Shown one piece after another: positions 15,803 to 22,238 of a DNA stretch of 26,194 nucleotides. The translations under genes were made by a program, and so were the position numbers. The stretch comes from a virus: the IMG/VR virus record IMGVR_UViG_3300047552_002018, positions 1 through 26,194 of that record. The stretch is one strand, 5' to 3'. The notes under the pieces were generated by a model that saw only the letters and a list, made by a program, of their open reading frames with translations, made no database searches and was not told the DNA's origin. Numbering within the stretch: the first letter of the stretch is position 1; each line of letters begins with the position of its first letter.

Positions 15803-16652
15803 GTAGGATTCCTATTTCAATAAGTTTATTTTTTATAAACTCTTTTAAATTCTTTTTCTGTGTGTAGGGAATTCTTATTAAAGTAATTCCAAAAGTCGCA
15901 CATAGCTCATCTTTAATTTGATCTCTTACTTGAGTAGCCATCAAACTAGATGTTGTATTAGTTCCCCAATAGGGAACAAAGTGAAATTCACCGTCATATT
16001 CAAAGGCGAGTTGCAATTCTTCACAGTATCCATCTAACTGCATAATACCGTTACTGTTTGAGTTTGGATTTTTTAACCATTGCGGCCTAACAGATGGAAA
16101 CTTCTTGTTGGTTAAAATCTCAAAAATTTCTCTAACTTTATTTTCTGTACCTGACTTACAACCCGGACAAGAGTAACGTTTGAAATCAGAAAACGTAATA
16201 TTCCATGCATAACTACACTTATTGCATTTAAATAATATTTTCTTGTTACTTGCTTGATAAGAAGCCTCATCAAAAATAAAATTTCTATTTTCCACTTCAT
16301 TTTTTACTTCTTCTAGAGAAGTTCTTCTAGAAATACCATAACATTGGCGGCATCCACCTTTAGTTTTCTTAAGGTTTGTAATAGAAGAAACCCACTCATG
16401 ACCGTTATCACATTGAACGACCATTTGCGGCTGTTTGGTATTCTTTTCTATTCTTAGAAAAATAAGCCCCAAATCTAAAACTGTCTGTTTGTAAGATTCA
16501 AAAGTATTTTTATGCCGAATCGTATCAACTGTTTTATTAGTTTTTCTTAAATACCAAAGTCTATTTACACAAACTTTAGAGCAACAGACCTTATTTTGAT
16601 TCGAAGTCTTATCCTCAAATTCAGTGCCACATTGAAGACAATTCTTAGACAT
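15794..16652. mobile_element. Inserted homing-endonuclease gene bounded by a 9-base direct repeat
   Basis: ATGTCTAAG (minus strand) occurs at 16652-16644 as the start of the nuclease gene and at 15802-15794 as the start of dnaE. Removing one copy and the DNA between would leave the phosphatase gene ending in the same ATGTCTAA overlap directly on dnaE. This looks like a clean insertion that kept both neighbours readable. Confidence 0.5.
15795..16652 (-). CDS. Zinc-ribbon plus PD-(D/E)XK/Vsr-like nuclease, probable free-standing homing endonuclease
   Basis: The N-terminal 170 residues carry several Cys pairs that look like short zinc ribbons: C5-x2-C8 with C24/C28, C101-x2-C104, C143-x2-C146 and C162-x2-C165. 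The C-terminal domain starts at ENKVREIFE and has MQLDGY (Asp207), AFEYDGEFHF (Glu218, Asp220, His224), then VRDQIKDELC and LIRIPY. This is the layout of Vsr-like/EDxHD homing endonucleases such as the I-Bth0305I group, and probably cuts DNA. It overlaps both neighbours by the same 8 bases (ATGTCTAA), so it appears inserted exactly at the phosphatase-dnaE junction. It looks more AT-rich than its neighbours, which fits a mobile origin. Confidence 0.75.
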   Translation of the reverse strand: MSKNCLQCGTEFEDKTSNQNKVCCSKVCVNRLWYLRKTNKTVDTIRHKNTFESYKQTVLDLGLIFLRIEKNTKQPQMVVQCDNGHEWVSSITNLKKTKGGCRQCYGISRRTSLEEVKNEVENRNFIFDEASYQASNKKILFKCNKCSYAWNITFSDFKRYSCPGCKSGTENKVREIFEILTNKKFPSVRPQWLKNPNSNSNGIMQLDGYCEELQLAFEYDGEFHFVPYWGTNTTSSLMATQVRDQIKDELCATFGITLIRIPYTQKKNLKEFIKNKLIEIGILHV

Positions 16653-17181
16653 TATCTCTCACAAGAAGTTCCGCTAATGTTAGCGGCGTAAAGTTCGATA
16701 CATCTACACCAACATTGATTATTTTACCTTTTCGTTTCCATTCTGTGTGTACATGACCACAAAGAAAGTAATCATAATACTCCGGAGGTTGAGACTTAAG
16801 TTCCTCGGGATACCATCGCTTGCCAGGATCTAGTTGGAGGGGAATATGTGCTAAGAATAGTTTATGTCCATCGATCTCGATCTCGAGTTTGCGATGAATC
16901 TCGTCAAAACCAGCTTCCTTAAGAAGAGTATCTTTCCTGTCATGATTGCCCTTAATCAAAATTATCTTTCCATTCAAGCGCTTACGAATAAAGACATTCT
17001 CCTTTGGGCCCATAGAGAAGTCCCCAAGATGATAAACGACGCATCCTGGATCAACTACGGCGTTCCATTTTTCAATCATCGTCTCATTCATCTCATGAAT
17101 ATCCTTAAATGGACGATTACAATATTGAATTATGTTAGTGTGGCCGAAGTACCTAATGCGTGTCCGATGTAAAGAAGACAT
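16645..17181 (-). pseudogene. Calcineurin-like metallophosphatase with the first catalytic motif out of frame
   Basis: The frame encodes GHTNIIQYCNRPF, HLGDFSMG (51-58), IKGNHDRK (76-83), FLAHIPL (109-115) and CGHVHTEW (141-148): all motifs of small phage/bacterial metallophosphatases except the first, D-x-H. That motif is present one frame away. Starting from the GTG at 17206 the DNA reads ...KENVFFTSDTH and then a TAG at 17155-17153; skipping one base at that point joins it to RYFGHTNII of the main frame. So the gene is either broken by a small insertion, affected by a sequencing error, or needs +1 frameshifting. The ATG at 17181 lies in the loop of an inverted repeat and is 22 bases from the strong SD AAGGGAGG. 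It overlaps the next gene by 8 bases. Confidence 0.7.
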
Positions 17182-17200
17182 TTTCTTTACGTGGACACGC
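17158..17200 (-). repeat. Inverted repeat over the metallophosphatase start
   Basis: On the minus strand GCGTGTCC pairs with GGACACGC, and inside it GTAAAGAA pairs with TTCTTTAC. A small internal bulge separates the two stems, and the 6-base loop AATGTC holds the ATG at 17181. The 3' arm ends right at the CAT TAG where the frame breaks. Confidence 0.75.
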
Positions 17201-17217
17201 AGGCACCTCCCTTTCTT

Positions 17218-17246
17218 GTATTAACATTTATCTATATTCCTTTCAA
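17218..17246 (-). promoter_or_regulatory. Sigma-70-like promoter candidate for the phosphatase-dnaE transcript
   Basis: TTGAAA (17246-17241), a 17-base spacer and TAATAC (17223-17218), preceded by TGT as in an extended -10. It lies between the upstream terminator and the strong AAGGGAGG ribosome-binding site, where a new transcript is expected to start. The -10 is imperfect. Confidence 0.4.
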
Positions 17247-17279
17247 ATAAAAAACAAGGTTACATTTAGTAACCTTGTT
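17246..17279 (-). terminator. Rho-independent terminator
   Basis: An 11-bp perfect stem (AACAAGGTTAC with GTAACCTTGTT) and a 5-base loop TAAAT, followed on the minus strand by a T-run (TTTTTTATTTG, including the last two stem bases). It lies about 40 bases after the stop of the gene at 17320 and ends the right-hand transcript. It is the clearest terminator in the window. Confidence 0.9.
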
Positions 17280-17319
17280 AATTCTTCCTAATCAAGGGTA
17301 GATCACCCATCGCGTGCAA

Positions 17320-17682
17320 TTAGAAAGTAAAGTTTAGATCAATATAAGTATTAACGGTATCAGTAGTGTTGAGCGCAGGAACACACTCGAAACCATAAAT
17401 TAGTTGAACAGATAGTGCTTCTGAAACACCAGAAAGAAAGGCCTTTAAGATAAGGTTATTGCCCTTATTCCCACGAAGAGCAGCAGGATTATAGGTCACT
17501 GGAATCGTGACCGTAAAAGTGGTTAGACCTAATGCCGCATTCGCTTGCAATCCAGCCGTGATTGCATCATACTGACCTTGACCTGTGCCCGCACCAACTA
17601 AAGCAACACCAGCATCATGAGCATCCTTCTGCTTCTGAAGAACTCCAGTTAAACCATCAAAATATGCATCTTTAAGTGACAT
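17320..17682 (-). CDS. Unknown 120-residue protein, possibly structural
   Basis: Not recognised. A helical N-terminal part (SLKDAYFDGLTGVLQKQKDA) and a Gly/Ala-rich middle are followed by a beta-rich, Thr/Asn-rich C-terminal half (TTFTVTIPVTYNPAALRG; YIDLNFTF at the end). That composition is common in small virion or host-interaction proteins, but nothing fixes a function. The ATG at 17682 has AAGGAATT upstream. It is the last gene before the terminator. Confidence 0.78.
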   Translation of the reverse strand: MSLKDAYFDGLTGVLQKQKDAHDAGVALVGAGTGQGQYDAITAGLQANAALGLTTFTVTIPVTYNPAALRGNKGNNLILKAFLSGVSEALSVQLIYGFECVPALNTTDTVNTYIDLNFTF

Positions 17683-17691
17683 AGCAATTCC

Positions 17692-17976
17692 TTATGTGTT
17701 AAGTCCAGAAGAAGGGTTAACGGAACCATCCTGGATTTCTTCAATCTTATCTAGTAAGAAAGCAATCTTTGCCTTCTCATAGTTTAGAGCACTATTATAA
17801 CCTGCCGCCAGCTCCTTAGCAATATTCTTTGCTGCGTTTAGCTTCTCATCAGCTGCGCGCTCTTCCTTGATCTGACGAATCTTCTGCTCAGCCTCAACAA
17901 TAAGAACATTGGCTTCATCTTCGTTTAGATTCTCTGCATTATCGACAAATGATTGACTTAGTTTTGAATCGCTCAT
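17692..17976 (-). CDS. Unknown 94-residue helical protein
   Basis: Nearly all helical and highly charged (EDEANVLIVEAEQKIRQIKE, then AAKNIAKELAAGYNSALNYE), probably a coiled coil; no family is recognised. The ATG at 17976 has AAGGA upstream, and a GTATAAT box lies at the end of the preceding HNH gene. It seems paired with the small gene that follows by 9 bases. Confidence 0.78.
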   Translation of the reverse strand: MSDSKLSQSFVDNAENLNEDEANVLIVEAEQKIRQIKEERAADEKLNAAKNIAKELAAGYNSALNYEKAKIAFLLDKIEEIQDGSVNPSSGLNT

Positions 17977-18009
17977 GGTGTTTTTCCTTGATGGTGAATT
18001 TCAAAATAA

Positions 18010-18016
18010 ATTATAC
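18010..18016 (-). promoter_or_regulatory. GTATAAT promoter candidate
   Basis: Reads CGGTATAATTTATTTTG on the minus strand; its TAA is also the stop codon of the HNH gene. It lies 33 bases before the ATG at 17976, leaving room for a leader with an AAGGA site. It shares GTATAATWT with the other gap motifs and lacks a clear -35. Confidence 0.45.
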
Positions 18017-18556
18017 CGATGATTGATTTTTGACAAGCTGTTCTTTCAGCTTTATAGCTCTATCTGCGATATCTTTTAGTCCAGAAGTTTTCTTCTTTCC
18101 AATATACTTCTTAAGAAGTTTGAGAGCGTCTTTGTCAGAAAGATCCTTTGACTTCACTCGTCCCTCAAGATCATCCAGCTCTTTTCCATATTGAAGTAAG
18201 AGACGAGAAATACGCTCTGATTGAGTCTTTACGTTATGACAAGTATCGCAGATGACCTGAAGATTCTCAGCAGCGCAGAATAATCGATCTTTAAAAGTCT
18301 GTAAGTCGATAAATCCATCAGTTACAGAGACAACCGGCTCAATATGATCAACTGTCACCATTGTGCTGCCTACATAATTCTTACAGACATTACATCGATA
18401 TTGAACAGCATCTTTCTTAGAACGATTACCATCCTTATTATAGCGAGCAACTTCTCTTCTCACCTTAAATAAGACCTCACGAATCACAGGGGATCTAGAG
18501 AAAACTCTTCGTAATGCGCCACGAATAGCTGCATCTTCATTCCATTTCTTAGCCAT
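18011..18556 (-). CDS. HNH endonuclease
   Basis: An HNH nuclease of 181 residues. YRCNVCKNY gives the first Cys pair, VDHIEPV holds the catalytic Asp-His, and NLQVICDTCHNVKT gives the Asn, the second Cys pair and the final His. The N-terminal part is basic (IREVLFKVRREVARYN) and the C-terminal third is Lys-rich and helical, both able to bind DNA. It could be a homing endonuclease or a packaging/recombination helper; it is far from the terminase genes, so homing is more likely. The ATG at 18556 lies 9 bases after the preceding gene, in a tight unit. Confidence 0.85.
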   Translation of the reverse strand: MAKKWNEDAAIRGALRRVFSRSPVIREVLFKVRREVARYNKDGNRSKKDAVQYRCNVCKNYVGSTMVTVDHIEPVVSVTDGFIDLQTFKDRLFCAAENLQVICDTCHNVKTQSERISRLLLQYGKELDDLEGRVKSKDLSDKDALKLLKKYIGKKKTSGLKDIADRAIKLKEQLVKNQSSV

Positions 18557-18565
18557 AAACCTATC

Positions 18566-18787
18566 TTACTCGACCTTCTCCAAATACATAGTTTTATGTT
18601 TATTATCGAGTAACTCAGTTATGCGATTTTTAGTAGATGCAGACATCTTTCCTTCAGGGAACATGTCACAGTGAAATTTGTCTGAATGAGTCGGAAAACT
18701 GATTTGATCCCCACGGACCACAAATTGACCAATGACTCGATCTTCGCCTTGAAAAACACGATGTAAATGGAACTTAATCTCTTTCAT
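18566..18787 (-). CDS. Unknown 73-residue protein
   Basis: A small basic protein with a beta-rich first half (EIKFHLHRVFQGEDRVIGQF) and a short helix (KNRITELLDNKHKT). No family is recognised and no membrane segment is visible. The ATG at 18787 has AAGGAT upstream, and it sits 8 bases after the kinase-like gene, so it is probably co-transcribed with that gene. Confidence 0.7.
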   Translation of the reverse strand: MKEIKFHLHRVFQGEDRVIGQFVVRGDQISFPTHSDKFHCDMFPEGKMSASTKNRITELLDNKHKTMYLEKVE

Positions 18788-18795
18788 AGATATCC

Positions 18796-20100
18796 TTAAT
18801 CAATTAACCAAGCTGGTTCTTTGTTTTCGTGTCGATACATTGGGCCGGAGGTCGTACGGTTATTCTCTAACAAATCATACACACTTCTATAAGATTTTTG
18901 ACCATTATTTACTGCATTCTTCATACCTTGCAATCTACGCAGAAATCCCTGTGTCACAGAGGAATTGGGGCCATGACCCTGAGCAGCCAATATCTCTTTA
19001 GCTTTATCGGAATCTAAGGAATTTAGCCATTTAACCGCCTCTGGATGTAAAGAAGTGCCATCTTTGCCCATCCCTTTAATCTTAGAATCTTCGGTATGCT
19101 TAAGATAGGCAGGATAGTCGTTCGTATCAAAGTTTTTGTAGTCAAAAGACGTACCATTATCGATTAGATGTAGCTTATCATCGCCTTCTACCATGTAATT
19201 ACCACCATGGCGATCATGATGTCCCATGATATTGTCCATTAAGGCCAACTTGTGAAGTGTTCCATTATCATGAAGTTTGTTTAAAATTTTTCCATGACTT
19301 TCATCTGCTAACTCTTTCTGGCCCTCAGCTTCAAATGGATTTTCGCCCTCTTGAGTGGGTTTGTCTAATACATCATCTTTAAGATCGACGTGTTTAGCTT
19401 TAGACTTCATCTCTTGAACAGAATAATCTTCACCATCGCGTGAAAATCCGGCAGTTGTTGGAACATGTTCGCCGAGGCCGAAATACCCATGGGCCATGTC
19501 GTGAAACAACACTTCACGCTTAGCTGAATTAAATCCATTATCTAAATGACCACGCTCTTTTTGATTCGCGTGATCGCTAGCTCTCTTTAAGATCACATTC
19601 TGCTTGCTGATCGGATTAGAGGCTAAATGCGCTCCACCGGCGATACTTCCTCTCATGGGTTTTGAATTATTTACATCAAGCCCATGAATCAACTTAGTCT
19701 GATCTGGAGAATGCGTCTTAAATCCCTCCACACTAGAATTGATAGGTGCTATTTTCTGAGCCTGACGAGTGACTATCGCAGGAGTTGAGGGTCTATCGAC
19801 TTTTGTCCCAATCGATTTTGAGAATGACCATTGCCCATTTTCCTCAATTTTTAAAACTTCAACATTAACCTTGCCAGGATTTGGGTTTTTTAGTTGTTGA
19901 GCTACCTTAATTGGATCTTTTTTGGATGGCGGCGGTAAACCACTTGGAATCTTTCCTATAGTCGGTTGCTTAATAGATGGCTTAGGTGCATTTAATGAAG
20001 GCGACTTAAGAGCAGGTACAAAAAAATCCTTCTTTGCATTGGTCTTCAATGAAAGCAAGGACTTGAGCAATTCTTCGACTTTTTGTGCCAAATCATCCAT
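18796..20100 (-). CDS. PI3/4-kinase-fold (atypical protein or lipid kinase-like) protein
   Basis: The C-terminal two thirds fit the PI3K/PI4K/FAM20/HipA-type kinase fold. QNVILKR has a likely ATP-binding Lys172. SAKREVLFHDMAHGYFG carries Glu196 in the alphaC position, and EHVPTTAGFS resembles the hinge-side strand. The catalytic loop is MDNIMGHHDRHGGNYMV (Asp296, Asn301), and HLIDNGTSF (Asp314) is the metal-binding DFG equivalent. The first 125 residues are Pro/Lys/Ser-rich and probably disordered. The substrate could be a protein, lipid or nucleotide and cannot be told. The ATG at 20100 has no ribosome-binding site; a TGATAAAAT box ends 8 bases before it. It lies between gp46 and small genes of unknown function. 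Confidence 0.7.
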   Translation of the reverse strand: MDDLAQKVEELLKSLLSLKTNAKKDFFVPALKSPSLNAPKPSIKQPTIGKIPSGLPPPSKKDPIKVAQQLKNPNPGKVNVEVLKIEENGQWSFSKSIGTKVDRPSTPAIVTRQAQKIAPINSSVEGFKTHSPDQTKLIHGLDVNNSKPMRGSIAGGAHLASNPISKQNVILKRASDHANQKERGHLDNGFNSAKREVLFHDMAHGYFGLGEHVPTTAGFSRDGEDYSVQEMKSKAKHVDLKDDVLDKPTQEGENPFEAEGQKELADESHGKILNKLHDNGTLHKLALMDNIMGHHDRHGGNYMVEGDDKLHLIDNGTSFDYKNFDTNDYPAYLKHTEDSKIKGMGKDGTSLHPEAVKWLNSLDSDKAKEILAAQGHGPNSSVTQGFLRRLQGMKNAVNNGQKSYRSVYDLLENNRTTSGPMYRHENKEPAWLID

Positions 20101-20108
20101 AATGCTAC

Positions 20109-20117
20109 ATTTTATCA
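20109..20117 (-). promoter_or_regulatory. Extended -10 candidate before the kinase-like gene
   Basis: TGATAAAAT (TGn plus TAAAAT) overlaps the TGA stop of the gp46-like gene and ends 8 bases before the ATG at 20100. RNA would start within about two bases of that ATG, so the message would be nearly leaderless, in line with the missing ribosome-binding site. It is a weaker match than the GTATAAT group. Confidence 0.3.
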
Positions 20118-21866
20118 GGTTACAGTATTGAGCTGTGAAATCCCATTGCGTTTTTCAATTCTTAGAATTTTATCGAATGAAGCCCGCATCTCACTGGCAT
20201 GATCAATGACTATCACCTGTTTATCTATAGATAAGCCCCTAATCAATTCTAGAGCAAATTCTTTGCCTGCGGCATCTAGACCATCAAATGCCTCATCAAA
20301 GATAATCGGGGACATATGTAGGCCAAACTGTTGTTCAAGAATACCTAGAAGGGCTATGTCTGCACAAATCGAAAGGGCCTTTAATTCACCTCCAGACAGG
20401 CTACCTAGAGAGATCTCCTTCCCGTCCATGATAATGGACTCAGAAAATTTAGCAGTTACTTCACCTTTCACATTCTCTTTATATGACTGTAGTTCATAAG
20501 TAAGATTTGGCCATAACATATTTACATACTTAGAGATCTGTTCATTAAAAAGAGCAACTGCCGAATCCAATATATAGGCTTGTGCACCAGTCGCAGAATA
20601 AATAGCTGCAACCGTCTTCTGTAATTCAATTTCTTCTGCAATCTGCAATAGCCCGGAATTATGAGTGTCTCGTTGAGCCCGTAATGCATTGATCTTCTCC
20701 ACTAATTGGGCATTATTATTCAACTTTTTATTCAAATCATCGATCAGGGAATCAATGGATCGAATACTCGCAGATAATTCAACTTGGGCAATCGAGGCCT
20801 GTTCGTATTCCGCAGATTCCTTCTTCTTTCGCTCCTTAACCTTAGTATGAAGGTCAAATACTTGTTGCTCAGCTAAAAGAGAAGTATCGATAGCATCAAT
20901 CTGCTCCTTGAGTTCGAGGCGCTCCTGCTTGAGACGTTCCATTTCTGTATTATGCGCAAGTTCGGCGTGAGAATTGTCTAATGCTGAACCGCATGTAGGA
21001 CATGACTCGTTAGCAGCAAAGGGCTTAATCTTTTTTTCAAGTTGATTCCATTGAGCAAACAGCATTTCACGCTTAGTTCGCTGTCTTGTAAATTCAGACT
21101 TTTTTAAGAGAATATCTTCTTCAAGTTTTTGGTATTTAGCTAGATCAGGTCGCTGAACAGCTTGTACCTTCTCTAAAGCTTGTACGAAAGATGATCTAGC
21201 ATCTTGCTTTTGAGCAATCACAAAATTGGTTTCAGATTCATCTATAACAGCTTCGCCGTAAGCATCAATTTTTACTTGCAATTCTGATATCTGACGTTGA
21301 AATGTTTGCAACTTAACTTGCATTGAAGCAATAATCTCATCACACTTCTTTTTGCACAAATTAAATTCATCTAAATTAAGTAACTGCAATAAGAACTGTT
21401 TTTTATCAGAATCGTTTAAAAGTAAGAATCGAGATGAAGTCGCACTATTAGTCTGTGAACAATACATTGCAACTACAAACTGGTTATAGGATACGCGAAG
21501 TTTGGCTTCCCATTCCTCCTGGGTAAGCGAGAGATTCTCAACCGTTCCATTAACCTCACGCGTAAATACAACTCCCTTAGGTCTTGATCGGTACACCCCA
21601 AAAATCTCGCCTCCGACATCAAGTCGGACAAAAACACTCCCCTTTTTTGCTCCGCGTCTAAGCAATTCTGAAGCAGTAACCTTGCGAGGAAGCTTATCAT
21701 AAAGTCCGAATGAGATTGCATTAAGAACTGCCGTCTTCCCGGCGCCATTGGCTCGGTCCACGTCATAGTTCCACCCCTCTAACAAAAGCATGCCTGTACT
21801 TTCAAAGTCTAGGTGTGCCTTTTCGATACTAAGAAAATTCTCAATGTCAATAGATATAAGTTGCAT
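20115..21866 (-). CDS. SbcC/Rad50/gp46-like recombination ATPase
   Basis: An SMC-like ATPase that partners the gp47-like nuclease in DNA end processing. Walker A is NGAGKT (40-45), a long coiled coil surrounds the zinc hook CPTCG near the middle, the signature is LSGGELK, Walker B is PIIFDEAFDGLD and the H-loop is VIDHA. It is short for SbcC (583 residues) but typical of phage gp46. I place the start at the ATG 21866 (MQLISIDIENF, the usual N-terminus); the TTG six bases earlier would add two residues. There is no ribosome-binding site; GTATAAT lies directly upstream. The stop is 14 bases from the kinase-like gene's start. Confidence 0.93.
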   Translation of the reverse strand: MQLISIDIENFLSIEKAHLDFESTGMLLLEGWNYDVDRANGAGKTAVLNAISFGLYDKLPRKVTASELLRRGAKKGSVFVRLDVGGEIFGVYRSRPKGVVFTREVNGTVENLSLTQEEWEAKLRVSYNQFVVAMYCSQTNSATSSRFLLLNDSDKKQFLLQLLNLDEFNLCKKKCDEIIASMQVKLQTFQRQISELQVKIDAYGEAVIDESETNFVIAQKQDARSSFVQALEKVQAVQRPDLAKYQKLEEDILLKKSEFTRQRTKREMLFAQWNQLEKKIKPFAANESCPTCGSALDNSHAELAHNTEMERLKQERLELKEQIDAIDTSLLAEQQVFDLHTKVKERKKKESAEYEQASIAQVELSASIRSIDSLIDDLNKKLNNNAQLVEKINALRAQRDTHNSGLLQIAEEIELQKTVAAIYSATGAQAYILDSAVALFNEQISKYVNMLWPNLTYELQSYKENVKGEVTAKFSESIIMDGKEISLGSLSGGELKALSICADIALLGILEQQFGLHMSPIIFDEAFDGLDAAGKEFALELIRGLSIDKQVIVIDHASEMRASFDKILRIEKRNGISQLNTVT

Positions 21867-21873
21867 TGACAAT

Positions 21874-21880
21874 ATTATAC
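21874..21880 (-). promoter_or_regulatory. GTATAAT promoter candidate, start-codon proximal
   Basis: CTCGTATAATATTGTC ends one base before the ATG at 21866; TATAAT is 7 bases from it. Transcription would start at or one base before the A of the ATG. No Shine-Dalgarno-like sequence and no clear -35 are present. This is the same arrangement as at the IMP dehydrogenase-like gene. Confidence 0.45.
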
Positions 21881-21884
21881 GAGA

Positions 21885-22238
21885 TCATTTTTCCTTGGGT
21901 CCCTTAGCAACAATCATCTCACCCTTTTCGTTATATGTGACCCAGCCCTCTGCTAGCATCGTTTCAACTGAATAAATGCCACTTTCAACAAACCGCGGCA
22001 CTTCAACACTCCAAAAGTGTTCGCGACGTCGATTTTCCAGTTTCTTCTTCTGATCTTCTTCATGACGAATATTGAGAAATGGATCAACAGTCTCTGTTAC
22101 CTTTTGACTGCCTATATTGGGAAATAGGCGTACAGCATTACCATCACATTCTTTACATGAAACTACCTCTGTGCGAACAGAGGCATATCGTTCACTTATT
22201 ACTGAGCATTTTTCGCATTTAAAACGATATTTGGCCAT
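21885..22238 (-). CDS. FmdB-like zinc-ribbon protein
   Basis: The N-terminal 40 residues form a zinc ribbon of the FmdB/putative regulatory protein type: YRFKCEKCSVISE and VSCKECDGNAVRLFPNI, two C-x2-C knuckles. The middle is highly charged (RHEEDQKKKLENRRREHFW) and the C-terminal part could be a small helical domain (SGIYSVETMLAEGWV). Phage zinc-ribbon proteins of this kind are often found near replication genes, but their job is not established. The ATG at 22238 overlaps the stop of the preceding gene (TAATG) with AAAGG upstream. It precedes the gp46-like gene by a 12-18 base gap. Confidence 0.75.
   Translation of the reverse strand: MAKYRFKCEKCSVISERYASVRTEVVSCKECDGNAVRLFPNIGSQKVTETVDPFLNIRHEEDQKKKLENRRREHFWSVEVPRFVESGIYSVETMLAEGWVTYNEKGEMIVAKGPKEK

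Noticed and set aside
17145-17160. T4 gene 60-style translational bypass at CAT TAG in the phosphatase
   Set aside because: The next His codon (CAC) as landing site would remove the conserved FGH. A small insertion, sequencing error or +1 shift explains the data more simply.
17293-17306. Small GGGT/ACCC hairpin after the gene ending at 17320
   Set aside because: Only 4 bp long and next to a much stronger terminator; no function can be supported.
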